The notes: generated from the letters alone by a model not told the origin. Counted from the first letter of the stretch, positions 1 through 9,020 are shown. The stretch: DNA of 64,000 nucleotides from Aureispira sp. CCB-E (GCF_031326345.1 NZ_CP133671.1:3472001-3536000); one strand, 5' to 3'. Program-made: numbers and translations.

Positions 1-602
1 GAATTTTTGTTTTTGACGCCATGCAAGGTAAGGTCTGAACTAATATTTACCAACCATTTAGGATCTGGTACACTGTAACCTAAACTAATAGGGTTGGCAT
101 TTGTATCTGGAAAAATAACAGCTGCTTTTAGGTCTAGAAATAGATCATAAATTTTGACTTGTTTTAAGCGGTATGCACGGTTGTAAATGGGGAGTCCTTG
201 TCCTTTTATCCAAATCGTTAAACTAACATCATGCAAACCCTCTTCTACATCTATTTCACGGTATGGAATATAAATGTGAAGCAGGGTGTCTAAATTGAAA
301 CTATCCATACCTAAGCTGTCAATCCAATACGCCAAACTATCGCTGCATTGATAAGAAAAATCAATGCTTTTAGCAGCAATCATTTGCCCATTGTTCTTGA
401 TCTCTACAGAAAATTGTTGAGTAGGGATGCTAAGTACATAGGGTGTGCACTTAAATTGAATATCAATCCCTTGAGTAGTGCCGTGTTGTCCTTGGATATT
501 GGTGTTAGGAATAACTCTAAACTGGCTTAATTGATAGTTAGATTGAGCTTGTACAATACTTGTCAAACACGTAAGGTATAAAATGTAGAGAAAACAATGC
601 AT
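1..602 (-). CDS. Secreted protein of unknown function, 3' end outside window
   Basis: The frame is open from an ATG at 602-600 down to base 1, giving about 200 residues with no stop, so the C-terminus lies outside the window. The protein begins with a hydrophobic signal peptide (MHCFLYILYLTCLTSIVQAQ), with likely cleavage after VQA, so it is exported. The rest looks like beta-sandwich material, with alternating hydrophobic residues and phrases such as DVSLTIWIKGQGLP. I do not recognise a family. Bacteroidota proteins of this type are often long cell-surface proteins with a sorting domain at the missing end. The ATG is chosen because it directly precedes the signal peptide. The gap to the next upstream gene on this strand is only about 48 bases, so the two may be co-transcribed. 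Confidence 0.75.
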   Translation of the reverse strand, partial: MHCFLYILYLTCLTSIVQAQSNYQLSQFRVIPNTNIQGQHGTTQGIDIQFKCTPYVLSIPTQQFSVEIKNNGQMIAAKSIDFSYQCSDSLAYWIDSLGMDSFNLDTLLHIYIPYREIDVEEGLHDVSLTIWIKGQGLPIYNRAYRLKQVKIYDLFLDLKAAVIFPDTNANPISLGYSVPDPKWLVNISSDLTLHGVKNKN

Positions 603-650
603 TATTGGTTAGTTGTTATCAAAGAACTGCTGTCATTACTCAACTGCAAA

Positions 651-1445
651 TTAGTAATAAACAGGTTTAACAGTATATCCTTTCTTTTTTAATAATCTCA
701 AAACTCCTTTTTTTCCTCCCAAATGCCCTGCTCCAATGGCGGCAAAAAGACTTTGTTCTTTTGCAAACTGTTCAAATCTATTTGCCATGAGGATGTTACG
801 ATCATAAAGCAATACTTGCCGCATGCCACCAATTGATTTTTTTGCCTTTTTTAGCAACTTTTGCAAATCACCTTGTATATACAACTCCGATGTTTTTTTT
901 ATCTCTCTTCTAAAAGAAACAAAATGCGTTGCCATCTTTTTTAGGGAGCGACATTGTTCCTTGATATCAACTTTAGAAAACACACTCATTTGTTCTTGAA
1001 ATGTCTCTAAACCCATCAATTCTTTATCCGCTTTTTCCGCAATATTGTAAAGGGCGCTATCTAATGCAACCGCATTGTCTTTTTGAAATTGAGATTCAGA
1101 GATCAAATTAAAAATCAAAATAGGAGAACTGTATTTTAGGTGCTCTAATTGATGACCTGTTTCTTTCTGCAATAGTCGTTCTAGTTTTTTATAGATTCTA
1201 GGATTTAAATAATCTTCTAAAGATACACCTTCAGGAAGTGTCGTAGCCTCTTGGAGTTGTTGAGGGTTGGCATCTTTTAAGTCAAACTCAGCTGCAAAAG
1301 CCGCACAGTTTTGAATGCATTGTTCCAAAAAATCAATATTTCTAAAAGCACGGTTATCTCTTACATGCATGGTGCCAAAGAGATAAGATGGTGTGGCTAA
1401 ACTTTGACCGCTAATTTCCCAAAGAAGGCTGTGTTTTTTTGTCAT
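651..1445 (-). CDS. TraB/GumN family protein
   Basis: This 264-residue protein has the hallmarks of the TraB/GumN family. An N-terminal GTMH motif follows a strand (about residues 24-27), and a conserved GAGHLGG block sits near the C-terminus before the KKKGYTVKPV ending. Family members are related to the EreA/ChaN/TIKI fold and some are metal-dependent proteases; the GTMH and GxGH histidines are the expected metal-binding positions. Bacterial homologues usually carry a signal peptide or lipoprotein signal. This one starts directly with a short polar MTKKHSLLWEISG, so it is probably cytoplasmic, or the true start is different. Substrate is unknown. The partial secreted gene follows on the same strand after about 48 bases. 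Confidence 0.85.
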   Translation of the reverse strand: MTKKHSLLWEISGQSLATPSYLFGTMHVRDNRAFRNIDFLEQCIQNCAAFAAEFDLKDANPQQLQEATTLPEGVSLEDYLNPRIYKKLERLLQKETGHQLEHLKYSSPILIFNLISESQFQKDNAVALDSALYNIAEKADKELMGLETFQEQMSVFSKVDIKEQCRSLKKMATHFVSFRREIKKTSELYIQGDLQKLLKKAKKSIGGMRQVLLYDRNILMANRFEQFAKEQSLFAAIGAGHLGGKKGVLRLLKKKGYTVKPVYY

Positions 1446-2037
1446 TCTAATTATTATCTGGTATAATATTGCACCGTTTTGTGTTGACCTATATTAAAAT
1501 ATACTATCAAAATGGTTGCCAAAATGAATTAGGTAGTATGTAAAATTAGTCATTAGTTATGAGCTACTAGGTGGTTTGAACAAACGATTGATAATCTTAA
1601 TAGCTCATCTGTTATTTTGTAAATCGTATAAGATTAAAGCAACACTTAGTAGATGGTTGATGCATGAATAAATCGTTTAATGGAACGACAAGGTAAGGAA
1701 AATTTTAAACTGATCGCTTACTTATTCAGAATTTAGTCTCGTCATTTAGCCCTAATCATGTCTTAAAAGTCAGAATAGAATCCTGCTATTTTTAAACAAT
1801 TATTCTTATCATACGTTTTTATTTCAAATGCCCTTCAACAAAGGGATAGGGAATCTAATAAGAGTTTTTTTTGTAAATTTTGTTGAACCAAAAGATGAAA
1901 ATTAACAAAATTATTTGAATATTTGTTGAATGTTTGTCGTAGCAGTTGATTCTCTAACTTTTTAGTATATTGGTATTCTTCTTTTTGAGTAACTTTGGGA
2001 GTCAAAAAGAAGATCATTAATAGTAACAAACATCTTT
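1446..2037. other. Intergenic region without recognised genes
   Basis: About 590 AT-rich bases upstream of the TraB gene. A short open frame on the minus strand at 1835-2029 lacks family features and has a low-complexity lysine/leucine/asparagine composition; I do not treat it as a gene. No clear hairpin or promoter was recognised. Confidence 0.5.
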
Positions 2038-2258
2038 AGAGTAGTAGTTAGCTACGCTGCTACTTCGTGGTAATTCGCTACGCTCATGACCTTGGGCTTT
2101 TGTGCTACTAGCACAAGCCTACTTGGCAAGCTTAGTTGTTTACTTTTTTAGCTCGGTTTGTTACTCCCTACGGTCGTGAGCTCGCTATGCTCGTGAGATC
2201 GCAAGCTTAGTTACCAAAAAGATAAAAAATCACATTTATCGAACTGTTGTTAGAGAAC
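2038..2258. repeat. Modular intergenic repeat, copy upstream of the TetR gene
   Basis: This stretch is less AT-rich than its surroundings and holds the module AGCTACGCTGCTACTTCGTGG (2050-2070), a hairpin-forming module with GGGCTTTTGTGCT / AGCACAAGCC arms (about 2094-2119), the phrase CTCCCTACGGTCGTGAG (2164-2180), and a tail TACCAAAAAGATAAAAAA (2212-2229) followed by GAACTGTTGTTAGA. The same modules recur in other order or orientation near 9.4, 22.7, 25.1, 35.5, 40.4 and 41.6-41.8 kb. All copies lie between genes and none encodes a transposase. Confidence 0.8.
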
Positions 2259-2296
2259 AAATTATTTTAAATTAATAACGAAAGAGAAAATAGGCA

Positions 2297-2890
2297 ATGG
2301 GAAGAAAAAGCAAAGCAGATGTACGCAAGAAAGAAATATTAGAGCATTTCTACATTATATTAAAAGATGAAGGGTTTGAAAATGCATCCATTGCAAAAAT
2401 TGCCAATTTGATGGATGTAAACCCTAGTTTGTTGATTCACTATTTCAAAACTAAAGATGAAATGGTCGTGGCATTCGTGAAATTTTTGCTAGGACGTTAC
2501 GAAGAAACATTTAAAGAAAAAATGTTTAATTCAGAAGATCCCCAAGAGCGATTTAGCAATACTTTGGATATCATGTTCAGCGAAGATTGGTTGAATTTTT
2601 CTGATCAAACAGTTTTTTATGCTTGTTATTATTTGTCTTCTCGAAACATTCGTATTAAAGAACTCTTTCAAGAAATGTACAATAAGTTTAAGCAATTGTT
2701 GATTCCCGAAGCTGTTTCTTGGATCGAAGCAGGTATTGTTAAAGATATAGAGCCTGAAAATGTTGCGGATTATCTCATTATTGTCAACGAAGGCTTGACG
2801 TATTTTGATAAATTAATGAGCGATCCCGAAGGTTTCAAACGTCGAGCTAAATTCTTAAAAGAAGCCGTAATCAAAACCTTAACAACATAG
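2297..2890 (+). CDS. TetR/AcrR family transcriptional regulator
   Basis: A 197-residue protein of typical TetR length. The N-terminal 55 residues form the helix-turn-helix DNA-binding domain: KKEILEHFYIILKDEGFENASIAKIANLMDVNP, followed by LLIHYFKTKDEMV, where the YF-K motif is the usual end of the recognition helix. The remaining about 140 residues are helical and would form the dimer and ligand-binding domain, which gives no clue to the ligand. No divergently transcribed target gene is adjacent; the nearest upstream neighbour is separated by repeats. The ATG at 2297 is supported by the position of the first helix. A hairpin with a T-tract follows the stop. Confidence 0.92.
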   Translation: MGRKSKADVRKKEILEHFYIILKDEGFENASIAKIANLMDVNPSLLIHYFKTKDEMVVAFVKFLLGRYEETFKEKMFNSEDPQERFSNTLDIMFSEDWLNFSDQTVFYACYYLSSRNIRIKELFQEMYNKFKQLLIPEAVSWIEAGIVKDIEPENVADYLIIVNEGLTYFDKLMSDPEGFKRRAKFLKEAVIKTLTT

Positions 2891-2920
2891 TTTATCCCAC
2901 CTCACTCGAAAAACAAACCT

Positions 2921-2960
2921 TACCTAAAGCATAAAATAAATTGCTTTAGAGGTTTTTTTT
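2921..2960 (+). terminator. Rho-independent terminator after the TetR gene
   Basis: Stem CTAAAGCA (2924-2931) pairs with TGCTTTAG (2942-2949) across a 10-base loop, and ACC/GGT can extend it past a small bulge. Eight T residues follow (2953-2960). It lies 31 bases after the TetR stop. Confidence 0.75.
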
Positions 2961-3385
2961 ATGTTAAATGCTATCCTTAAGTGGCAATTTAGTATTTAAT
3001 GGTTTACTTTTATGAGTAGTAGTCTGTTGAAATTATTGTTTTATATGTATATGGATGAACTTTTAACAACTTCAAACTACTTTTAAAAGTACCTCTATAG
3101 ATAGATTTTCAGTTTGTCTTGCATTGTTTGACAAATTCCCCCATTTTAAGTTTCCTTATTTTAATTGTACTTGTTTGTGATAACAAGTCGTATAAATACA
3201 AGATTATAATCTAGGAATTTTTAAATAAATATGTTCTTTGAGAATTGTAGTGCACACAATAACTTGTGCGGTAGTAGTTCATTTTTAATGATAAATAGTT
3301 TGTTGAAACTACATTGTTAACTACTAAAACACTGCATCCTATTGATTCTACGACTTGTCAAAGAACCAATAAACATAAATCTATT
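2961..3385. other. Intergenic region without recognised genes
   Basis: About 425 AT-rich bases between the TetR terminator and the small secreted protein. A TTG codon at 3314 would extend the downstream frame, but the extra residues are polar and precede a good signal peptide, so this part is treated as noncoding. No convincing promoter was seen. Confidence 0.45.
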
Positions 3386-3832
3386 ATGAGAACATTCTTA
3401 CAATTATGTATGTCCCTTGCTATAACTGTAAGCTGTTTGATGTCCAATAATTTACAGGCGCAAATTATGGCTGATACAAAACTAATGACCTTGCCTGAAG
3501 GAACCAAAATGGCAATGAAAGAATCTTTTGGAATTCCTGTTGGCGCCAAGTCAGTTTTGTTAGACAATGGAAAAGGTAAAATTTGTAGTTGTCAATTCTT
3601 TACGGCAACTGCTAAAGATGAAATTCAGTTATACGATTCTAAGCACTTATTCTCTTTGAGAAAAGTTACTATCAAAGGCTTGTTTGATGGCTCCCAAATG
3701 CATGTGGCTCGAATTTATTTTGAAAATACTTCCGACTATTTCAAACTAAAATGTTACACACGAGATATCTTAGTGAAACACGTTTCTGATTACCTCACAA
3801 TTGGAGCTCCTATGACTATTAGGGAAAACTAA
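3386..3832 (+). CDS. Small exported protein of unknown function
   Basis: About 148 residues from the ATG at 3386. This start is preferred over an in-frame TTG at 3314 because it directly begins a signal peptide (MRTFLQLCMSLAITVSCLMSNNLQAQ, hydrophobic core residues 4-18, cleavage near LQA-Q). The mature part has no motif I recognise. It is rich in beta-type sequence and has one CSC cysteine pair near residue 68. A Cys at residue 17 in VSCL might be read as a lipobox but sits poorly for one. The gene ends 19 bases from the stop of the convergent AlkB-family gene. Confidence 0.65.
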   Translation: MRTFLQLCMSLAITVSCLMSNNLQAQIMADTKLMTLPEGTKMAMKESFGIPVGAKSVLLDNGKGKICSCQFFTATAKDEIQLYDSKHLFSLRKVTIKGLFDGSQMHVARIYFENTSDYFKLKCYTRDILVKHVSDYLTIGAPMTIREN

Positions 3833-3851
3833 ATGAAAATAAGGAAGAATA

Positions 3852-4904
3852 TTAAGCCACCAAACGTTGGTTAAATGCTTCTACTTTTGGGTTCATTAGA
3901 TAAAACCATAAAGGAGGAATAAGAGCAATCAACATAGAAGTTGGATAGCCCCAAGGTAGTAAAGGGGCTTTCTCGAAGTGGCGCAACACTTGATATTTTC
4001 TAGTTGATTTATAATGATGGTCGGAATGTCTTGTTAATTCATACAATAGAATTCTTCCAATATCATGATTGCAATTCCATGAGTGCCAAGGTTGAACAGG
4101 CTCGTATCGCCCTGACTCTAATTGACGGCGTTGCAAGCCATAATGTTCAATATAATTGACTGTTTCTAACATTAAAAATCCTAGTATGGCTGTAAGAATA
4201 GCAAAAGGCAACAAAGACCATCCAAAGAGAAAGACAACCAATGCCAAATAACCCAATTGAATGCACTGAAATTGAATCATTTGATTGTGTATACTGACAA
4301 CAGGTTTTTCTTGTTGTTTCAAACGCCTCGCTTCTAAACTCCATGCAGAAATATAGCTAAAAATGACTGACCTAAAGTAAAAGGCATAGATGGTTTCATT
4401 GAATCTTGAACTAGCAGGATCCTTGGGCGTAGCGATATTGACGTGATGACCATGGTTGTGTTCAATGGCAAAATGCATATACAGATTAGGGATTAGTAAT
4501 ATCTTAGATAGAAACTTAGGCAGGGCTTCTGTGCGATGTCCTAATTCATGGGCTACATTGATGCCAACGCCTCCTAAGTAAATTCCTACAGTTAGAGTCA
4601 AACCAATGACTTCATAAGTTTGCAAAGCAGTATTGGCTAAGGTATAGAAATACCAATAAGTAATACCAATAAGCATGGGAACATTTAAATAGAGCAGAAT
4701 ATTAAAAAATACTTTGCTGGCTTGGGTTTGTTCTTCTTCTTTATCCAAATTATTGGTATTGCCAGGGAAAAACGCTTCCAGAATAGGAATGGCGATGAAA
4801 GCAACTGTAACTCCATTAAAAGACCAAATACCTCTGTAGTACAAGGCATGTGCGACAATTGCAGGAATAATATAGGCTAGCAAGTATTTTAAATCTCTCC
4901 ACAT
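3852..4904 (-). CDS. AlkB-family membrane di-iron hydroxylase (alkane 1-monooxygenase type)
   Basis: This 350-residue integral membrane protein has all the histidine clusters of the AlkB branch of membrane fatty acid desaturase/hydroxylases: HELGHR (about residue 120), EHNHGHH (about 150), the NYIEHYGLQR block typical of AlkB, and LTRHSDHHYKS (about 290). These histidines bind two irons that activate O2. Several hydrophobic segments cover the N-terminal half and one more lies at about 315-335. Family members hydroxylate the terminal carbon of alkanes or related lipids using rubredoxin as electron donor. No rubredoxin gene is adjacent, so the physiological substrate (alkane, fatty acid or other lipid) cannot be fixed from context. 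Confidence 0.9.
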   Translation of the reverse strand: MWRDLKYLLAYIIPAIVAHALYYRGIWSFNGVTVAFIAIPILEAFFPGNTNNLDKEEEQTQASKVFFNILLYLNVPMLIGITYWYFYTLANTALQTYEVIGLTLTVGIYLGGVGINVAHELGHRTEALPKFLSKILLIPNLYMHFAIEHNHGHHVNIATPKDPASSRFNETIYAFYFRSVIFSYISAWSLEARRLKQQEKPVVSIHNQMIQFQCIQLGYLALVVFLFGWSLLPFAILTAILGFLMLETVNYIEHYGLQRRQLESGRYEPVQPWHSWNCNHDIGRILLYELTRHSDHHYKSTRKYQVLRHFEKAPLLPWGYPTSMLIALIPPLWFYLMNPKVEAFNQRLVA

Positions 4905-5157
4905 AATAATTAAAGTTGATTGTTGATGAAAAGAAGGTAGCGATTGCGTTTTGATAATGCAATATCAAATTTAAAAGAGTTACTTGGAACTTATGATTAC
5001 CAATTGAGTCTAAGCATGCTCTCCTACAAAATACAAAACTGAATTAAAATTTACAAATAAAGTATTGAGGATTATTACTTTGAACAAGCCTGTTCTTCTG
5101 TTACGAATAAAATGGACGATGCGTAAAACAGAAGAATAGGCTATTAAAATTAGGTGA

Positions 5158-6324
5158 CTACAACAATTTTAAAGCAGTCGTTAATTTATCAATCAAGTAT
5201 TCTGGCTCCTCTAAACCAACATAATATCGTACAAAAGTAAAGGGGAGAGGGGGAACTTCGTTTGGGTGCAAGTTGTAAAAGACGCAGGTAGGTATTTGCA
5301 AAGATTCATGTCCTCCCCAAGAGACAGCGAACTGAAAAAATGGAGCTAAGGCATCGGAGAATTGTTCCATTTGTTCTATTGTTTTTGCTTTAAAATTAAC
5401 AGAAAACAAACCTCCTGCTCCACGCATTTGAGCTTGAGCTAAGTTGTATTGTGGAAAATCCTTATCGAGTGGATACAATACATAATCGACTTTAGGATGA
5501 TTTTTTAAGAAGGCAATCACTTGCTCAGCTGTTTGGCTAATTTTTTCTAAACGAATGGGTAATGTGCGCAATCCTCGCAGAACCAACCAAGCATCATTGG
5601 GAGAAATGCAGGCTCCTAGAGTCATATATTCTGAATAGAATATTTTCTGAATCATGGCTTTAGACGCACAAACAACTCCAAAAACAACATCACTATGACC
5701 ACCCAGATATTTAGTTCCTGAATGAACAACAATATCTATACCGTAGTCAATAGGATTTTGATAATAAGGACTAGCATAGCTGTTGTCGATAATGGTCGTA
5801 ATGTTGTGTTGTTGAGCAAGTTGAGCGCAAGCTTTTAGGTCTTGTATTTCAAAAGTTAAGGAGTTGGGGCTTTCTAGCATCAAAACTTTGGTATTGGGAC
5901 GAATGGCAGCTTCTATTTCTTGTATTGTAGTAGCATCTACAAAACTGTGTTCCACGCCAAATCGACTTAAGAACTTATCCAGCAACTTAAATGTCCAACT
6001 ATAAGGTTTTTGAACACAAATAATGTGATCCCCTGCCGAAAGGTTGGCTACTATAGCAGCAGAAATAGCTGCGGAGCCACTAGCCAAAATCAGAGCATCT
6101 TCACTTCCTTCTAGGGCGGCCATTTTTTGACGAAGGATATTTACAGTTGGATTATTGCCGCGCGTATAAATAGAACCATCTAGTTCGTTCTTGAACCCCT
6201 CTCTAAATGCTTTGACATTTGGAAAACTAAAGTTGGAGGATTGAATAATAGGAGGAACAATAGCGTTGTAATACTTTTCCTTTTCCTCGCCATGGTGGGT
6301 TAAAATCTGAGACCAATCTTTCAT
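5158..6324 (-). CDS. Cys/Met-metabolism PLP-dependent enzyme (cystathionine lyase/methionine gamma-lyase type)
   Basis: A 388-residue fold-type I PLP enzyme of the trans-sulfuration family. Family signatures in order are: GSIYTRGNNPTV near residue 50 (tyrosine/arginine contacting the phosphate of the partner subunit), ALILASGSAAISAA (cofactor loop), IIDNSYASPYYQNPIDYGIDIV (Asp that binds the pyridine nitrogen), and HSGTKYLGGHSD, whose lysine at about residue 203 forms the Schiff base. The C-terminal VSWGGHESL is also typical. It may be a cystathionine beta- or gamma-lyase, a gamma-synthase or a methionine gamma-lyase; these are not reliably separable by eye. It acts in the cytoplasm. No other sulfur-amino-acid gene lies nearby. 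Confidence 0.88.
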   Translation of the reverse strand: MKDWSQILTHHGEEKEKYYNAIVPPIIQSSNFSFPNVKAFREGFKNELDGSIYTRGNNPTVNILRQKMAALEGSEDALILASGSAAISAAIVANLSAGDHIICVQKPYSWTFKLLDKFLSRFGVEHSFVDATTIQEIEAAIRPNTKVLMLESPNSLTFEIQDLKACAQLAQQHNITTIIDNSYASPYYQNPIDYGIDIVVHSGTKYLGGHSDVVFGVVCASKAMIQKIFYSEYMTLGACISPNDAWLVLRGLRTLPIRLEKISQTAEQVIAFLKNHPKVDYVLYPLDKDFPQYNLAQAQMRGAGGLFSVNFKAKTIEQMEQFSDALAPFFQFAVSWGGHESLQIPTCVFYNLHPNEVPPLPFTFVRYYVGLEEPEYLIDKLTTALKLL

Positions 6325-6496
6325 TGTTTTGAATTTAAATGATTTTAGGTTTTTTTCTTAAAAAAAAGTTAATATATTTACTAAATGTACCAAGCCAATG
6401 TTTGGGCTTAAACGTGCTAATATTGATATGTTTGTAACCATATATTAGGATCGTATATACTACAATTTTAGATAAAAAAATAATACAGAAGATTAA

Positions 6497-7939
6497 ATGA
6501 AATCATTAAATAGGATTTTTCTTCTCTTGGTTTGTTTTTTTGCTTGTGCAACACTCACAGAAGCGCAGGTAGGAATCAACATTCTTCAGCCAGATACTTC
6601 AGCTATCTTGCATTTAGAATCTACTGACCGAGGATTCTTGCCTCCAAGAATGACAACCAGCCAACGAGACAATATTTTTAGCCCCAAGGCAGGTTTAACA
6701 ATTTTTAACACCGAAGATAGCACTATGCAGTATTATACTGGTCGGTGTTGGTTGCCAGTATGGCAAGAGGATTGTGATGAGTGCCTGTTTGATTTTTCTA
6801 TAGAGAATCAGAATGGAAATATCGATCGTATCGTAGGCAATAGCGATTCTACCTTACTTTTTATAGATCAAAGGAATGGTTCTGCCTCAATAGGTGTGTA
6901 TGTTATTGCAAACCTTCCGCAAGGCATTATGGCTTCTATTGATAGCGCAGTAGTGACAGGAACAGATACCATTACGTTAAAAGTTACAGCCGATATTTTT
7001 GCTCCTGCGGGTACTTATCCAATTGTCGTTCAAGCGGCGTGTGATGGAACCATCAAAAGTCAGGTTTATGTTGTAACGGTTGATCCCTGTGTGGAAATTG
7101 ATTTGATTGCACCAACCGTTAATTATGATTTACAAGCGGTTAACAATCTTCCTACGGGGACGCCAATTTGTGTGGTATTGAGAGTCCCACCAGGCTTAGA
7201 AATGACAAACGATACCTCTGGTGCTCCTGTTTACACAACAGGCGGGCTGCACCCTCAATCCAAAGTAGGTATTTATAATCAAGGCTTTTTGCTAGCTCGA
7301 GGAGGTGATGGTGGTGTTGGTGCTGGTTTGCAAGGTCAGATTGGTAATGGGGAAAATGGAACAGATGCAATGGTTCTAACCACCCACACGCATTTGATTA
7401 ATACTGGTCGCATTTATGGCGGCGGTGGCGGCGGTGGTTCTGTAGGCTTTTTGGCTACAATTCCAATTGGTGGTCCAACAGGAAACTTTAATATCGGTAT
7501 TGGTGCTGGTGGTGGTGGCGGTGCTCAATTAGGATTAGGTGGAGATTTGGGAACAGGACTAGGTTATTATGAGGCTGGGAATACTGCTACTGGAGGAATG
7601 TTGGCTACCCCAGGAAATGGAGGTGTTTTGGTAACACCAATTTCAATCAGCATACCAATTCCTTTTGTTAATCCTACCATTACAATTTCTCCTGCTGTTT
7701 TTGGTGGCAATGGAGGAGGATATGGTCTAGATGGTCTAGCAGGATCGTTGACCTTTAATCTAGATGTTGCCATAGCTGGCTTTAGTGTGTTTAATCAAAA
7801 TTTCCCTGATCCACCACTTCAAGTTTTTCCTTTAGGTGGTCAGGCAGGTTATGCGATTAAAAGAGATGGAAATGTTTTGCAGGGTATTATTGATGCCAAT
7901 TATCAAACTACTAATATAAAAGGTGTGGTAGGGAATTAG
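6497..7939 (+). CDS. Secreted protein with polyglycine-rich region (adhesin-like)
   Basis: 480 residues with a signal peptide (about 1-23, ending TEAQ). Residues 24-90 carry a module common at the N-terminus of Bacteroidota surface proteins: VGIN...PDTSAILHLESTDRGFLPPRMTTSQRDNI, then GLTIFNTEDSTMQYYTGRCW. A beta-rich middle part with DCDEC-like cysteines follows. From about residue 265 there is a glycine-rich stretch with IYGGGGGGGSVGF, GAGGGGGAQLG and GGNGGGYG, separated by hydrophobic linkers. That layout resembles the polyglycine-helix tips of phage receptor-binding adhesins (T-even gp38 type); this parallel is my inference. No T9SS sorting domain is visible at the C-terminus, which ends in IKGVVGN. 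A strong terminator follows about 100 bases downstream, so the gene is monocistronic. Confidence 0.8.
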   Translation: MKSLNRIFLLLVCFFACATLTEAQVGINILQPDTSAILHLESTDRGFLPPRMTTSQRDNIFSPKAGLTIFNTEDSTMQYYTGRCWLPVWQEDCDECLFDFSIENQNGNIDRIVGNSDSTLLFIDQRNGSASIGVYVIANLPQGIMASIDSAVVTGTDTITLKVTADIFAPAGTYPIVVQAACDGTIKSQVYVVTVDPCVEIDLIAPTVNYDLQAVNNLPTGTPICVVLRVPPGLEMTNDTSGAPVYTTGGLHPQSKVGIYNQGFLLARGGDGGVGAGLQGQIGNGENGTDAMVLTTHTHLINTGRIYGGGGGGGSVGFLATIPIGGPTGNFNIGIGAGGGGGAQLGLGGDLGTGLGYYEAGNTATGGMLATPGNGGVLVTPISISIPIPFVNPTITISPAVFGGNGGGYGLDGLAGSLTFNLDVAIAGFSVFNQNFPDPPLQVFPLGGQAGYAIKRDGNVLQGIIDANYQTTNIKGVVGN

Positions 7940-8040
7940 AATGCTATTTTTTACGCTTACCTGTTATTTAGATATTATCAAGCGAATAACCAATAATATC
8001 GTATTACACCTTTGGTAAAAATGGTTAATTAATCTCCCAA

Positions 8041-8085
8041 AACAGCCTTTAAGCAATCTCTGCTTAAAGGCTGTTATTCTTTATT
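8041..8085 (+). terminator. Strong hairpin terminator after the glycine-rich protein gene
   Basis: A perfect 15-bp stem, AACAGCCTTTAAGCA (8041-8055) with TGCTTAAAGGCTGTT (8061-8075), has a 5-base loop and is followed by ATTCTTTATT. The remaining bases to 8354 are AT-rich and show no recognisable gene. Confidence 0.85.
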
Positions 8086-8354
8086 AGTATTAACTCAATT
8101 TGTTCTAGGACTAAAATGCTTATAAACTGAAAAATAAGATAACAAACGACTTAAAAGTGTGTGCTCTTTTTGCCAGTGGAATTAGACTTGTATTTGGGAG
8201 TCAACAGCAAATAAAAATAAATGCTAACTTTAAGTGTTTGATTTTTTAACTAAATTTGATGAAACCAGTTAAATGTCAACAAAAACACAAATTTGGCAAA
8301 TTCTTTGACCAATAACATAGAAGTACACGAACTCTACTCAAATAATACAACAAT

Positions 8355-8954
8355 ATGAATAAAATAACTCTACTCTTAATTCTTTTCTTTACCAGCATTC
8401 ATCTACTCTCTGCTCAAAATTTTGAAGGAGTTATCGAAATGCACCAAGTAACCACCAATGGCTTAGAATATGATTTAAAATGGTATATAAAAGGAGATAA
8501 AATTGCTTATGAACTATCGTCTGCCTCAAGTAGGGGCGTGCAAATGCGTTTTGTTCCTCTCAAAAGCTCTAACTCAATGCTAATGATTAGTGGGAACACA
8601 AAAACTGAAATTCCTTCTGAAAAAATTACCACCCCTGTTGGCTTTTCGATGGAAGATGCCAAATTAGAGGAAAAAGGTTCTAGCAGCAATAGTGATTTTA
8701 AACGCATTCAAGAATGGCAAATTACGACAGCCGAAATGACGGCTAGAGTTGAAGTAACAACAGATATAGGTGTCAACTTTGCTGAGTATAAACAGTTTTT
8801 TAAATCAGACTATGGTCTTTGTGCTTTGGCAGAATCTGGCAAAGCTGGTTTTCCCCTCAATATTACTATACAAGACAAGCAAGGAAATGTTTTGGCAAAG
8901 ACAACTTTAAAAAAAGTAACTAGAATGCCCATTGCCGATTCTTACTTTAAATAG
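8355..8954 (+). CDS. Exported protein, DUF4412-like
   Basis: 199 residues with a clear signal peptide (residues 1-20, MNKITLLLILFFTSIHLLSA). The mature part begins with QNFEGVIEMHQ, continues with a YDLKWYIKGDKIAYELS block, and later has MLMISGNTKTEIP. That order (a strand describing an induced change, then KGDKhR-type, then a mobile loop) matches the DUF4412 group of periplasmic/outer-membrane-associated proteins common in Bacteroidota, whose function is unknown. The C-terminal section contains NITIQDKQGNVLAKTTLKKV. It is followed 25 bases later by a perfect terminator hairpin and is probably a single-gene transcript. Confidence 0.7.
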   Translation: MNKITLLLILFFTSIHLLSAQNFEGVIEMHQVTTNGLEYDLKWYIKGDKIAYELSSASSRGVQMRFVPLKSSNSMLMISGNTKTEIPSEKITTPVGFSMEDAKLEEKGSSSNSDFKRIQEWQITTAEMTARVEVTTDIGVNFAEYKQFFKSDYGLCALAESGKAGFPLNITIQDKQGNVLAKTTLKKVTRMPIADSYFK

Positions 8955-8979
8955 GAGCGCAATTTTAAGAAAAATATGA

Positions 8980-9020
8980 AAAACGCCATCCCATTTTTGA
9001 GGATGGCGTTTTACTTTTTT
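8980..9020 (+). terminator. Hairpin terminator
   Basis: A perfect 12-bp stem, AAAACGCCATCC (8980-8991) with GGATGGCGTTTT (9001-9012), has a 9-base loop and is followed by ACTTTTTT. It ends the DUF4412-like gene. Confidence 0.88.

Noticed and set aside
1835-2029. 64-residue open frame on the minus strand
   Set aside because: Low-complexity Lys/Leu/Asn composition, no motif, and it lies in AT-rich spacer next to repeats.
3314-3385. TTG start giving 24 more residues for the small exported protein
   Set aside because: The extension is polar and would bury a good signal peptide; the ATG at 3386 is preferred.
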